Positions 1-8,551 of a stretch of DNA of 64,000 nucleotides are shown piece by piece. A program made the position numbers and the translations under genes. The stretch's first letter is position 1, and every line of letters begins with the position of its first letter. The DNA comes from Sphingomonas_B tabacisoli (GTDB lineage Bacteria; Pseudomonadota; Alphaproteobacteria; Sphingomonadales; Sphingomonadaceae). The notes beneath the pieces are model-generated. The model searched no databases. It saw nothing but the letters and a program-made list of their open reading frames with translations, and was not told the origin of the DNA. The DNA lies in assembly GCF_042678385.1 (NCBI RefSeq), contig NZ_JBHUDY010000001.1:992001-1056000 (forward strand). Reading direction: 5' to 3'.

Positions 1-416
1 GCAGCACCGGCAATTTCGGCACCGTGTTGACGGGCGGCAGCTACACCGTGGACTTCGGCGCGACCAACGCCTTCGCGTTCGTGCTAGGCTCGCTCGACAC
101 CTACAACACGCTGACGCTGAAGTATGAGGACGGCAGCAGCCAGGCCTATATCGGCGGCCAGATCATCAACGATCTGTCGTTCCCCAGCGGTGACCAGATC
201 AGCGGCGAGACCAATGGCGTCGTCACGTATCGCGTCGTCGACGGCCCGCGTCTGGTTGGCGCGACGTTCACCTCGTCGCAGAACTCTTTCGAGTTCGACA
301 ACCTTGCGACGGCGGCGGTTCCCGAGCCGGCGACCTGGGCAATGATGCTCGGCGGCTTCGGCCTGATCGGCGCGGTCTCGCGCCGCCGGGCGCGGGCGAC
401 TGTCGCCTACGCCTAA
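1..416 (+). CDS. PEP-CTERM sorting domain protein (5' end outside window)
   Basis: Only the last 138 codons are present. The frame is open from base 3 with no convincing start, so the gene begins upstream. The C-terminus carries a PEP-CTERM signal: VPEPATWAMML, a short hydrophobic stretch (GGFGLIGAV) and an Arg-rich tail (SRRRARA). Proteins with this signal are exported, anchored in the inner membrane by the tail and processed by exosortase. The visible mature part is rich in Gly, Ser, Thr and Asn, as in secreted beta-sandwich proteins, and no enzyme motif is seen. A strong terminator follows 23 bases after the stop. The family call is secure; the specific role is unknown. Confidence 0.85.
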   Translation, partial: STGNFGTVLTGGSYTVDFGATNAFAFVLGSLDTYNTLTLKYEDGSSQAYIGGQIINDLSFPSGDQISGETNGVVTYRVVDGPRLVGATFTSSQNSFEFDNLATAAVPEPATWAMMLGGFGLIGAVSRRRARATVAYA

Positions 417-439
417 GCTTCACCAGAGGGGGTGAGGGA

Positions 440-475
440 GCGCCGCCGGCCCTGAACCGGCGGCGCTTTCTATTT
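440..475 (+). terminator. Rho-independent terminator between convergent genes
   Basis: A perfect 10-bp inverted repeat (GCGCCGCCGG at 440-449, CCGGCGGCGC at 457-466) with a 7-base loop is followed by TTTCTATTT on the plus strand. It ends the PEP-CTERM gene and overlaps the stop codon of the permease gene that runs the other way. Confidence 0.85.
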
Positions 476-1537
476 GGCTTCGTTCCGTTCGCCGGCGTTC
501 TCGACCAGCTCGCGCCAAAGCAGGATCAGCGCGGCCATCACCGCAGGGCCGATGAACAGGCCGAGCAGGCCGATCGTCTCGACGCCGCCCAGGATGCCGA
601 TCAGCACCCACAGGAAGGGGAGCCGCGTCGCGCCGCCGATCAGCACCGGCCGCACGAAATGGTCGGCAACGAAGACGACCACGGCAGCCACGACGACCAC
701 GGCCGTGGCGGCGGCCACCGCATCGTGGCTTAGCAGCATCAGCGCGACGGCGCCGATGGGCAGCACGACCGCGAAGGGGATCATCGCCGCGACCGCCGTC
801 AGCGCCGCGAGCAGCACCGGGTGCGGCACGCCCGCAAACACATAGGCGATGCCGATCAGCACGCCTTCGCCGATGCCGACCAGCACCAGCCCGTCGATCG
901 TGCCGCGCACCGATTTGACCATCTGCTCGCCTATGCGCTCGCCGGCCGGGCCGAACAGGCGTTGGCTGGCGTAACGCGCCTGGGCTGCGATCTCGTCCTG
1001 GTGGCGCAGCATGAAAAAGAAGGCGAGCAGCGTGAACAGGAACACGATGATCTTTTTGAGCGCGATGCTGCCGATCGCACGGGACTGCGCGATCACGTCC
1101 GGATCGCTCAGATGCCCGAACTGACGCCGCGCCGCTTCGGCAGTGCCGAGATTGCCGGCCCACCACTCGTCGATCCATTGGTGCGAGAAGGGCAGGCTGG
1201 CGATCCAGCTTGGCTCTGGAATGCCATATGCCTTCGCTGACGCGAGCCATAATGCCAGTTCGCCCGCCTCCCGCGCCGCGCGCAGGATGCCGAGCAAGAG
1301 CGGCACGATCACCGCCAGGCCAAGCGCAAGCGTGAACAGCAGCGGGAGCCAAAGGCGCTTGCCGGACGGCCAGCGCTCCTCCGCGCGGTAGTAAACGGGC
1401 GCGATCGCGATCGCGAGCACGATCGCCCAGAGCAAAGCCGGCAGGAACGGATGCGCGACCCATAGGCCAAGCAGGGCCAGCGCGACGACGAGCGACACGC
1501 GCAGCGTTCGCTGAAGCGCTGGCGAGCCTTCGATCAT
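470..1537 (-). CDS. AI-2E family (PerM-like) transporter
   Basis: A 355-residue polytopic membrane protein with about eight hydrophobic segments. Two are near residues 10-50, one at 60-80, and the rest form a dense block from about 150 to 340. Segments such as FLFTLLAFFFMLRHQDE and the closing GLLGLFIGPAVMAAL are typical of the AI-2E exporter/PerM superfamily (COG0628). The ATG at 1537 overlaps the acs stop by four bases (ATGA), so the two genes are translationally coupled. A longer open frame runs upstream through acs but is an antisense-like shadow. The substrate cannot be inferred: members include AI-2 exporters, Na+/H+ antiporters and uncharacterised permeases. Confidence 0.85.
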   Translation of the reverse strand: MIEGSPALQRTLRVSLVVALALLGLWVAHPFLPALLWAIVLAIAIAPVYYRAEERWPSGKRLWLPLLFTLALGLAVIVPLLLGILRAAREAGELALWLASAKAYGIPEPSWIASLPFSHQWIDEWWAGNLGTAEAARRQFGHLSDPDVIAQSRAIGSIALKKIIVFLFTLLAFFFMLRHQDEIAAQARYASQRLFGPAGERIGEQMVKSVRGTIDGLVLVGIGEGVLIGIAYVFAGVPHPVLLAALTAVAAMIPFAVVLPIGAVALMLLSHDAVAAATAVVVVAAVVVFVADHFVRPVLIGGATRLPFLWVLIGILGGVETIGLLGLFIGPAVMAALILLWRELVENAGERNEAK

Positions 1538-3468
1538 GCCGCCCGGTTGGCGACCAGATCGTCGACCACGCCGGGATCGGCCAGGGTGCTGGTATCGCCC
1601 AGATTGGAGATGTCGCCTTCCGCGATCTTGCGGAGGATGCGGCGCATGATCTTGCCCGACCGCGTCTTGGGCAGGCCGGGCGCGAACTGGATGACGTCGG
1701 GGCTGGCGATCGGGCCGATCTCGGTCCGCACCCAGGCGACCAGATCCTTGCGGAGCGCGTCGCTCGGCTCCTCGCCGGAATTCAGCGTCACATAGGCATA
1801 GATCCCCTGACCCTTGATGTCGTGGGGCATGCCGACGACCGCGGCTTCGGCGACCTTCGCATGCAGCACCAGCGCGCTTTCGACTTCGGCCGTGCCCATG
1901 CGGTGGCCGGAGACGTTCAGCACGTCGTCGACCCGGCCGGTGATCCAGTAATAGCCGTCCTCGTCGCGCCGGGCGCCGTCGCCGGTGAAGTATTTGCCGG
2001 GATAGGTGGTGAAATAGGTCTGGAAGAACCGGCCGTGATCGCCCCACACGGTGCGCATCTGGCCCGGCCAGCTCTTGGCGATGACGAGATTGCCCTCGGC
2101 CGCGCCCGTCAGCACCTCGCCTTCGGCATCGACGATCTGGGGGTCGACGCCCGGCAGCGGCCTGGTCGCGGAGCCCGGTTTCAGGTCGGTCGCGCCGGGC
2201 AGGGGGGCGATCAGCGCGCCGCCGGTTTCGGTCTGCCACCAGGTGTCCACGATCGGGCAACGGCCGCCGCCGACCACGTCGTGATACCAGCGCCACGCCT
2301 CCGGGTTGATCGGCTCGCCGACGGTGCCGAGCAGCTTTAGCGAGCCGCGGCTGGTGCGTTTCACATACTCGTCGCCCTCCCGCATCAGCGCGCGGAGCGC
2401 GGTCGGCGCGGTATAGAGGATCTCGATGCCGTGCCGGTCGATCACTTCCCAGATGCGGCTGGGCGTCGGCCAGTTCGGCACGCCCTCGAACATGACCGTG
2501 GTCGCGCCGTTGGCCAGTGGGCCGTAGAGAATATAGCTGTGGCCGGTCACCCAGCCGATATCGGCCGCGCACCAATAGATCGTGCCGGGCTTGTAATCGA
2601 ACACCAGCTCATGGGTCAGGCTGACCCAGACGAGATAGCCGCCGGTGGTGTGCAGCACACCCTTGGGTTTCCCCGTCGAGCCCGAGGTATAGAGGATGAA
2701 CAGCGGGTCCTCGGCGCCCATCGGCTCGGGCGGGCAATCGGCTTCGACGTCGCGCGCCGCCTCGTGATACCAGACGTCGCGGCCGTCCTGCATCGCGACG
2801 TCGCCGCCGGTCGCGCGGACGACGATCACTTTCTGCAGGCTGCTGGCATGGGCCGCCGAAGCATCGACATTGGCCTTCAATGGCACGCGTTTGCCGCCGC
2901 GCCGGCCTTCGTCGGCGGTGACGATGATCTTCGAATCGCAATCCTGGATGCGGCCCGCCAGCGCTTCCGGCGAGAAGCCGCCGAACACGACCGAATGGAT
3001 GGCCCCGATCCGCGCGCAGGCGAGGATCGCGAATGCCGCCTCGGGGATCATCGGCATGTAGATGGTGACGCGGTCGCCTTTCTGGACGCCCTGGGCTTTC
3101 AGCACATTGGCGAAGCGGCAGACCTCGGCGTGGAGCTGGCGATAGGTAAAGCGCCGCGCTTCTTCGCCGGGTTCGTCCGGCTCCCACAGGATCGCGACCT
3201 GGTCGGGCCGGGTCTTCAGATGGCGGTCGATGCAGTTGGCGGATGCATTCAGCCGGCCGTCGACGAACCAGGTGATCCGGAAATCCTCTTCGCGGAACGA
3301 CCAGTCGCCGGCGATCTCGGGCCGCTTGATCCAGTCGAGTCGGCGCGCCTGCTCCAGCCAGAAGCTGCCCGGATCGGCGAGCGAACGGCCGTAAAGCTGT
3401 GTGTATTTCTCGGCGTTCACCCGGGCGCGTTTCGCCCAGTCCTGCGGCACCGGATACAGATCGGCCAT
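1534..3468 (-). CDS. acs: Acetyl-CoA synthetase (AMP-forming)
   Basis: The 644-residue product activates acetate to acetyl-CoA through acetyl-AMP. The adenylate-forming P-loop YTSGSTGKPKG is at residues 260-270, the TWWQTETGG motif lies in the middle of the protein, and the C-terminal domain has LPKTRSGKIMRR, where the Lys is the classical acetylation-controlled catalytic residue. Length matches the family (about 645-650). The start at 3468 is preceded by a strong GGGGGAG ribosome site. It precedes and overlaps the AI-2E permease gene. The propionyl-CoA cluster begins about 2 kb upstream, so short-chain acyl activation and propionyl-CoA use are close neighbours; propionate could be a side substrate. 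Confidence 0.97.
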   Translation of the reverse strand: MADLYPVPQDWAKRARVNAEKYTQLYGRSLADPGSFWLEQARRLDWIKRPEIAGDWSFREEDFRITWFVDGRLNASANCIDRHLKTRPDQVAILWEPDEPGEEARRFTYRQLHAEVCRFANVLKAQGVQKGDRVTIYMPMIPEAAFAILACARIGAIHSVVFGGFSPEALAGRIQDCDSKIIVTADEGRRGGKRVPLKANVDASAAHASSLQKVIVVRATGGDVAMQDGRDVWYHEAARDVEADCPPEPMGAEDPLFILYTSGSTGKPKGVLHTTGGYLVWVSLTHELVFDYKPGTIYWCAADIGWVTGHSYILYGPLANGATTVMFEGVPNWPTPSRIWEVIDRHGIEILYTAPTALRALMREGDEYVKRTSRGSLKLLGTVGEPINPEAWRWYHDVVGGGRCPIVDTWWQTETGGALIAPLPGATDLKPGSATRPLPGVDPQIVDAEGEVLTGAAEGNLVIAKSWPGQMRTVWGDHGRFFQTYFTTYPGKYFTGDGARRDEDGYYWITGRVDDVLNVSGHRMGTAEVESALVLHAKVAEAAVVGMPHDIKGQGIYAYVTLNSGEEPSDALRKDLVAWVRTEIGPIASPDVIQFAPGLPKTRSGKIMRRILRKIAEGDISNLGDTSTLADPGVVDDLVANRAA

Positions 3469-3557
3469 GCACTCCCCCTAAGAGCGTTTACCATTCTCTT
3501 TCGCGGTGCAGGGCGTGGAAGGCAAGGGGCGGCGGTGCGGCCGCCGCCCCGATATAC

Positions 3558-4115
3558 TTATTCTGCAGGTGCTGCCGCGCCAGTGGGCATCGCGGCCGTG
3601 GCCGTGCCCGTGAACCAGCGGGCGAGAACCAGGCCGGCGGCGATGAACATGACCGCGTCGAACGTCGCGACCCACAGCCCATATTTCCAACTGAAGCCCA
3701 TCCAGACCGGATCGCCCAGGTGCATGAACAGGGATGCGGCAATGCCGAACCACAGCACGGCGCGGCTCTTGCGGGCGAAATCGCCGCCGATCGCCTTCAC
3801 GGCCAGCCCGATCAGAAAGGCCGTCACCAGCATATGGATGAATCCAGCAACCATCGATTGCGTCACGCTCGGCGAATCCCCGGCGGCGACGAAATTCACC
3901 ACCGCACTCGGGCCGGCCATCCAGGCGGTCTCGTCCGCCGGGATCATGTAGGTGCCGCTATGGACCAGGCCTCCCCCCAGGGCCGATTGCAACGCCGATT
4001 GCGCGTTCGCGTCGAGCGCGTCGAACGCCAGCCCGCTGAAGACGCCGAAGAACAAGAAACCCAACGCATACATCACGACGGCGGCAGCCACGCTGCCAAG
4101 TGCCAATGACCGCAT
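3558..4115 (-). CDS. Small integral membrane protein of unknown function
   Basis: The 185-residue product has an N-terminal hydrophobic helix (residues 5-30), a polar Gly/Ser-rich loop (35-75), and then three or four further membrane helices to about residue 170, ending in an Ala/Pro-rich tail. The layout resembles small DUF1761-like membrane proteins, but I do not recognise it with certainty. It sits alone between acs and the regulator gene on the same strand, 87 bases downstream of the regulator stop. The role is unknown. Confidence 0.7.
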   Translation of the reverse strand: MRSLALGSVAAAVVMYALGFLFFGVFSGLAFDALDANAQSALQSALGGGLVHSGTYMIPADETAWMAGPSAVVNFVAAGDSPSVTQSMVAGFIHMLVTAFLIGLAVKAIGGDFARKSRAVLWFGIAASLFMHLGDPVWMGFSWKYGLWVATFDAVMFIAAGLVLARWFTGTATAAMPTGAAAPAE

Positions 4116-4202
4116 CTGGTCCTCCCCTGTCGCCGGCGCGGACCGATGCCGCGCCTTCCCCGCGACAGGCCTTTATACCCGGAAATCCGCCTGCACTCCA
4201 AA

Positions 4203-5603
4203 TCAGCCGATGCTGTAGGGCACGACGTCGCGGCGGTCGGGGGCGATGCGGATCGCGCGGTCGGCGGGCGGGAAGGCGCGCTGGTCGCAATCGGGGCGCG
4301 GGCAGAGACGGCACGACACGCCGATCGGCGTCGCCCGCGCGCGCTCCACGTCCAGCCCGTCGGCATAGATGAAGTCGCGCGCATGGGCCGCCTCGCACCC
4401 CAAGGCGACGGCATAGCGGCGCGGGCTGCGGTCGTAGCGGCCCGACGGCTTCACCAGCCCCTTGGCCATCGAGACGTAACGGACGCCGTCGGGCGTCTCG
4501 GCGAGCTGGACGAGCACCCGGTCCGGGATCGCCGCCGCGTCGTGCACCACCCAGAGCGGGCAGGCGCCGCCGAAGCGCGCGAACTGCAGCCGGGTGGCCG
4601 AATGACGCTTGGTGATGTTGCCGGCCATGTCGACCCGGCAGAAGAAGAAGGGGATGCCGCGCGCGCCCGGCCGTTGCAGCGTCGAGAGCCGGTGGCAAGC
4701 CTGCTCGAAACTGACGCCGAAGTGGCGGGAGAGCCGGTCGATGTCGTGCCGGACCGCCCGTGCCGCGCTGCGGAACCGCTCATAGGGCATCAGCAGCGCG
4801 CCCGCCGCATAATTGGTGAGGCCGAGTGCGAGCAGCCGCCGCGCCTCGACGGAGCGCAGCGTGGCATTGTCCGCGATCGCCGCGATCTCGCCCCCCATTT
4901 CCAGCGCGACGAGCTGCCAGCCGAGCTGGAAACGCCGGCTTTCGGGCGGCAGCGCGGGGCCCAGCATCAGCACGCGCCGCGCCGCGTCGAAGCGGCGGAT
5001 CGCCGCGGCCTCGATGTCCGCCAGTTCCTCGACGGCCACGCCGTGCCGGGCCGCCAGCCGCTCGGCCAGCGCGTCCGCCGATCCGCCGACCAGCTCGCCC
5101 GAAAGCTCCTCCGCACGCCGGTCGAGCAGATCGATATAGTTGCCCGCCTGGTGGAACCAGTCGCGGATCTCGTCCCAGGGCAGGCGTCCACCCTGGTCCG
5201 CGCCGGTGTCGATCGTCTCGTCGAGGATCTGCAGCCGCTCCTCGGCGGCGCGATAGGCGGCGTGGAGCGCGACCAGCCGGTCGGCAAGCTCCGGCTGCTG
5301 CTCCGCCAGCCGCGCGACCGCCTGCGCGTCCAGTCGGGCTTCCCCGAACAGCGGGTCGTCGAGCACCGCGCGCGTGGCGGCGAAGCGCCGCGCGCCATCG
5401 TCGGCATGCAGGCCTTCCAGGTCGAGCGGGAATTGCCGCCCCAACGCCGCCAGCACCGAGGACGTCAGCGGCCGGTCGTCATTCTCGAGCTGCGAGAGAT
5501 AGGAGACGGACACTCCCAGCCGCCCCGCCATCGCGCCTTGCCCCAGCCCTTGCCGCAGGCGCAGGGCGCGGAGGCGCTGGCCGGCATAAAGTCTTCGCCC
5601 CAT
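4203..5603 (-). CDS. Short-chain fatty acyl-CoA regulator, XRE family (RamB/ScfR type)
   Basis: The 466-residue product has an N-terminal HTH_3 domain (residues 8-62, GVSVSYLSQLENDDRP), a long helical middle with an IrrE/ImmA-like (DUF955-type) part lacking a clear HExxH, and the DUF2083 C-terminal domain of RamB/ScfR regulators. The end carries a conserved cysteine cluster, CRLCPRPDCDQRAFPP. Known relatives control acetate, propionate or methylcitrate genes in response to acyl-CoA status. It is divergent from pccB with 88 bases between the starts, and TTTGCAA-type repeats fill that gap, so it very likely controls the propionyl-CoA operon and itself. Confidence 0.88.
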   Translation of the reverse strand: MGRRLYAGQRLRALRLRQGLGQGAMAGRLGVSVSYLSQLENDDRPLTSSVLAALGRQFPLDLEGLHADDGARRFAATRAVLDDPLFGEARLDAQAVARLAEQQPELADRLVALHAAYRAAEERLQILDETIDTGADQGGRLPWDEIRDWFHQAGNYIDLLDRRAEELSGELVGGSADALAERLAARHGVAVEELADIEAAAIRRFDAARRVLMLGPALPPESRRFQLGWQLVALEMGGEIAAIADNATLRSVEARRLLALGLTNYAAGALLMPYERFRSAARAVRHDIDRLSRHFGVSFEQACHRLSTLQRPGARGIPFFFCRVDMAGNITKRHSATRLQFARFGGACPLWVVHDAAAIPDRVLVQLAETPDGVRYVSMAKGLVKPSGRYDRSPRRYAVALGCEAAHARDFIYADGLDVERARATPIGVSCRLCPRPDCDQRAFPPADRAIRIAPDRRDVVPYSIG

Positions 5604-5691
5604 TGTGATCTCCGATCATTTGCAAACTCGGTCTTTGCAACTTCGCAACTCCACATTTGCGCAGACCCGCGAAGCCTGCAACAGGGCAACC
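5604..5691. promoter_or_regulatory. Divergent promoter/operator with repeated TTTGCAA boxes
   Basis: The gap between the regulator start (5603) and pccB start (5692) holds a palindrome TTTGCAAA (5619-5626), CTTTGCAA (5633-5640), TTCGCAA (5642-5648) and ATTTGCGCAG (5655-5664), with a weaker TGCAAC at 5677-5682. Characterised RamB sites contain an ACTTTGCAA core, which these boxes resemble. Binding by the adjacent RamB/ScfR-type protein is inference from the motif and its position. Confidence 0.6.
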
Positions 5692-7218
5692 ATGCAGACC
5701 ATTCTCGATGAACTCGAAAAGCGCCGGGCCGCGGCGCGGCTGGGCGGCGGACAGAAGCGCATCGACGCGCAGCATGCGAAGGGAAAGCTCACCGCCCGCG
5801 AGCGACTCGAAGTGCTGCTCGACGAAGGCTCGTTCGAAGAGCTCGATCTCTATGTCGAGCACAACTGCGTCGATTTCGGCATGCAGGATCAGGTGATCCC
5901 CGGCGACGGCGTCGTCACCGGATCGGGCACGGTCAACGGCCGCCTCGTCTTCGTGTTCAGCCAGGATTTCACCGTGTTTGGCGGCTCGCTGTCAGAGCGG
6001 CACGCGCAGAAAATCTGCAAGATCATGGATATGGCGCTGAAGGTCGGCGCGCCGGTGATCGGCCTCAACGACAGCGGCGGCGCCCGCATCCAGGAAGGCG
6101 TCGCCTCGCTCGGCGGCTATGCCGAGGTGTTCCAGCGCAACGTGCTCGCCTCGGGCGTGGTGCCGCAGCTCAGCCTGATCATGGGCCCCTGCGCGGGCGG
6201 CGCGGTCTATTCGCCGGCGATGACCGACTTCATCTTCATGGTGAAGGACTCGTCCTACATGTTCGTGACCGGCCCGGACGTGGTGAAGACCGTCACCAAC
6301 GAGGTCGTGACGCAGGAGGAACTGGGCGGCGCGATCACCCACACCACCAAATCGGGCGTGGCAGACGTCGCGTTCGAGAACGACATCGACGCGCTGCTGG
6401 CCGCGCGCGACTTCATCGACTTCCTGCCGCTTTCCAACCGAGAGGATGTGCCGGAGCGGCCAACCACCGATCCTTGGGACCGTGCCGACGAGAGCCTCGA
6501 CCTGCTGATCCCGGCCAGCGCCAACCAGCCTTACGACATGCACGAGCTGATCCGGAAAGTGCTCGACGAAGGCGACTTCTTCGAGCTGCAGCCGGCGCAC
6601 GCGGGCAACATCATCATCGGCTTCGGCCGCATCGAGGGGCGCACCGTCGGCATCGTCGCCAACCAGCCGATGGTGCTGGCCGGCGTGCTCGACATCAACT
6701 CGGCGAAAAAGGCCGGCCGCTTCGTGCGTTTCTGCGACGCGTTCGACATTCCGATCGTGACCTTCGTCGACGTGCCGGGTTTCCTCCCCGGCGTCGCGCA
6801 GGAGCATAACGGCATCATCAAGCACGGCGCGAAATTGCTCTTCGCCTATGCCGAGGCGACCGTGCCCAAGATCACCGTCATCACCCGCAAGGCCTATGGC
6901 GGCGCCTATGACGTCATGGCCAGCAAGCATTTGCGCGGAGATTTGAACTACGCCTGGCCCACCGCCGAAATCGCCGTGATGGGCGCGAAGGGCGCGGTCG
7001 AGATCATCTTCCGTGGCAAGACACCCGAGGAAATCGCCGAACGCACCCGCGAATACGAAGCCCGCTTCGCCAACCCGTTCGTGGCGGCGAGCAAGGGCTT
7101 CATCGACGAAGTCATCATGCCGCACTCGACGCGCCGGCGGATCGCACTGGGGCTAAGGAAGCTGCGCAACAAGCAGCTCGAAAACCCGTGGAAGAAACAT
7201 GACAATATCCCGCTCTAA
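5692..7218 (+). CDS. pccB: Propionyl-CoA carboxylase, beta (carboxyltransferase) subunit
   Basis: The 508-residue product transfers CO2 from carboxybiotin to propionyl-CoA, giving (S)-methylmalonyl-CoA. The length and the paired carboxyltransferase domains fit the family: an N-terminal acyl-CoA site (LNDSGGARIQEGVASL) and a C-terminal carboxybiotin site (FVDVPGFLPGVAQEHNGII, then RKAYGGAYDVM). The start MQTILDELEKRR matches family N-termini; an in-frame ATG at 5605 would add 29 non-homologous residues running through the operator. It is the first gene of the propionyl-CoA operon. The biotin-carrying partner PccA is encoded 5 kb downstream in the same run of genes. Confidence 0.97.
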   Translation: MQTILDELEKRRAAARLGGGQKRIDAQHAKGKLTARERLEVLLDEGSFEELDLYVEHNCVDFGMQDQVIPGDGVVTGSGTVNGRLVFVFSQDFTVFGGSLSERHAQKICKIMDMALKVGAPVIGLNDSGGARIQEGVASLGGYAEVFQRNVLASGVVPQLSLIMGPCAGGAVYSPAMTDFIFMVKDSSYMFVTGPDVVKTVTNEVVTQEELGGAITHTTKSGVADVAFENDIDALLAARDFIDFLPLSNREDVPERPTTDPWDRADESLDLLIPASANQPYDMHELIRKVLDEGDFFELQPAHAGNIIIGFGRIEGRTVGIVANQPMVLAGVLDINSAKKAGRFVRFCDAFDIPIVTFVDVPGFLPGVAQEHNGIIKHGAKLLFAYAEATVPKITVITRKAYGGAYDVMASKHLRGDLNYAWPTAEIAVMGAKGAVEIIFRGKTPEEIAERTREYEARFANPFVAASKGFIDEVIMPHSTRRRIALGLRKLRNKQLENPWKKHDNIPL

Positions 7219-7223
7219 GCCTT

Positions 7224-7328
7224 TTCCCCTCCCGCTCGCGGGAGGGGTAAGGGGAGGGCCTGAGCTGACGAAAATGGTGCTTGCAGGAAAGGCCCTCCCC
7301 CGGCCCCTCCCGCAGGCGGGAGGGGAGA
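7224..7328. repeat. Palindromic repeat between pccB and mce
   Basis: Two 22-bp hairpins, each CCCCTCCCG..CGGGAGGGG (7226-7247 and 7304-7325), lie in inverted order around a loop of about 55 bases and continue as AAGGGGAGGGCC and its complement. It is a variant of the CCCCTCCCC family seen at 26.7, 28.6 and 33.8-34.3 kb. The right arm also provides the ribosome site of mce. Confidence 0.85.
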
Positions 7329-7329
7329 A

Positions 7330-7752
7330 ATGAAACTCGGCCGTCTGAACCATGTGGGTGTCGCCACCCCTTCGATCGAAAACTCGATCGCCTTCTACCG
7401 CGATGTGATGGGGGCGGAGGTGATCCGTGCGCCGTTCGACCTGCCGGCGCAAGGCGTGAAAGTGTGCTTCGTCGACACGCCGAACAGCCAGATCGAGCTG
7501 ATCGAGCCCCTGGGCGAAAGCTCGCCGATCCACGGCTTTCTCGCCAAGAACCCGGCGGGCGGGCAGCACCATGTCTGCTATGAAGTGCCCGACATCCACG
7601 CCGCCAAGGCCTGGTTCGAGGGCAAGGGCTGCAAGGTGCTCGGCGAGCCGCGCATCGGCGCGCACGGTACGCTTATCTTCTTCGTGCACCCGAAGGACAT
7701 GGGCGGCGTGCTGACCGAGATCATGGAGACGCCGAAGGAGGGGCAGCACTGA
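7330..7752 (+). CDS. mce: Methylmalonyl-CoA epimerase
   Basis: The 140-residue VOC-fold enzyme interconverts (S)- and (R)-methylmalonyl-CoA, linking PCC to the mutase. It has the expected metal-site elements: LNHVGVA near the N-terminus (His), QHHVCYEV at mid-length (His) and GVLTEIME at the end (Glu). Length is typical. The ATG has a GGAGGGGAG ribosome site contributed by the right arm of the upstream palindromic repeat. The stop overlaps the next start (TGATG), so the hydratase gene is coupled to it. Confidence 0.96.
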   Translation: MKLGRLNHVGVATPSIENSIAFYRDVMGAEVIRAPFDLPAQGVKVCFVDTPNSQIELIEPLGESSPIHGFLAKNPAGGQHHVCYEVPDIHAAKAWFEGKGCKVLGEPRIGAHGTLIFFVHPKDMGGVLTEIMETPKEGQH

Positions 7753-8540
7753 TGTCGGGTTTCGAATCCATCCGCACCCGCCGAGAGGGCGATGTTCTCG
7801 TCGTTACCCTGAACCGTCCGGAGCGGCTGAACGCCGCACCGCCGGCGATGTTCGACGAAATCCGCGACGCGATCTCCAGCCTCGACGGCGCCCGCGCCGT
7901 GCTGATCGCGGGCGAGGGCAGGGCGTTCTGCTCGGGCGCGGATCTCGCATCAAACGCGCTCGCGCCCGGCGCCGATCCAGGCCAAGCCACCTATGAGGCG
8001 CTGACCAAACATTACAGCCCCGGGATGCTGGCAGTCGCCGAACTCGACGTGCCGGTCGTCTCCGCCGTGCGCGGGGCGGCCGCCGGTATCGGCTGTTCCC
8101 TCGCGCTCGCCGCCGATTTCACGGTGGCGAGCGAGACCGCCTATTTCCTGCAGGCCTTCGTCAATATCGGGCTGGTGCCGGACGGCGGCGCGAGCTGGAT
8201 GCTGCCGCGCCTGATCGGCCGCGCCCGCGCCGCCGAAATGATGATGCTGGGCGAGCGGGTTCCTGCGGCCAAGGCGTTCGACTGGGGCATGGTCCACAAG
8301 GTCGTCGCCGACGATGTGCTCGACGCCGAAGCGCTGGAGCTGGCGCAGCGCCTCGCTGCCGGACCCACCCGCGCGCTCGGTGCCATGCGGCGCAATCTCC
8401 ACGCGGCGCTGGACGGCTCCTATGTCGACGCACTCCAACGCGAAGCCGACGCTCAGCGCGACATGCGCGGTACGGAGGATTCGGCCGAAGGCGGTCTGGC
8501 GTTCCTGGAAAAGCGCAAGCCTGCGTTCAAGGGCCGGTGA
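7752..8540 (+). CDS. Enoyl-CoA hydratase/isomerase family protein
   Basis: A 262-residue crotonase-fold protein. The oxyanion-hole segments are present: GRAFCSGADL around residue 60 and RGAAAGIGCSLALAADF around residue 110. NIGLVPDGGASWMLPRLIG is at about 140, and the C-terminal FLEKRKPAFKGR is typical of PaaG/EchA-type proteins. It overlaps mce and is 11 bases from the mutase gene, so it is co-expressed with the propionyl-CoA pathway. It may supply propionyl-CoA from odd-chain or branched-chain acyl-CoA oxidation; the actual substrate cannot be told. Confidence 0.9.
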   Translation: MSGFESIRTRREGDVLVVTLNRPERLNAAPPAMFDEIRDAISSLDGARAVLIAGEGRAFCSGADLASNALAPGADPGQATYEALTKHYSPGMLAVAELDVPVVSAVRGAAAGIGCSLALAADFTVASETAYFLQAFVNIGLVPDGGASWMLPRLIGRARAAEMMMLGERVPAAKAFDWGMVHKVVADDVLDAEALELAQRLAAGPTRALGAMRRNLHAALDGSYVDALQREADAQRDMRGTEDSAEGGLAFLEKRKPAFKGR

Positions 8541-8551
8541 TCGGGTGATTT

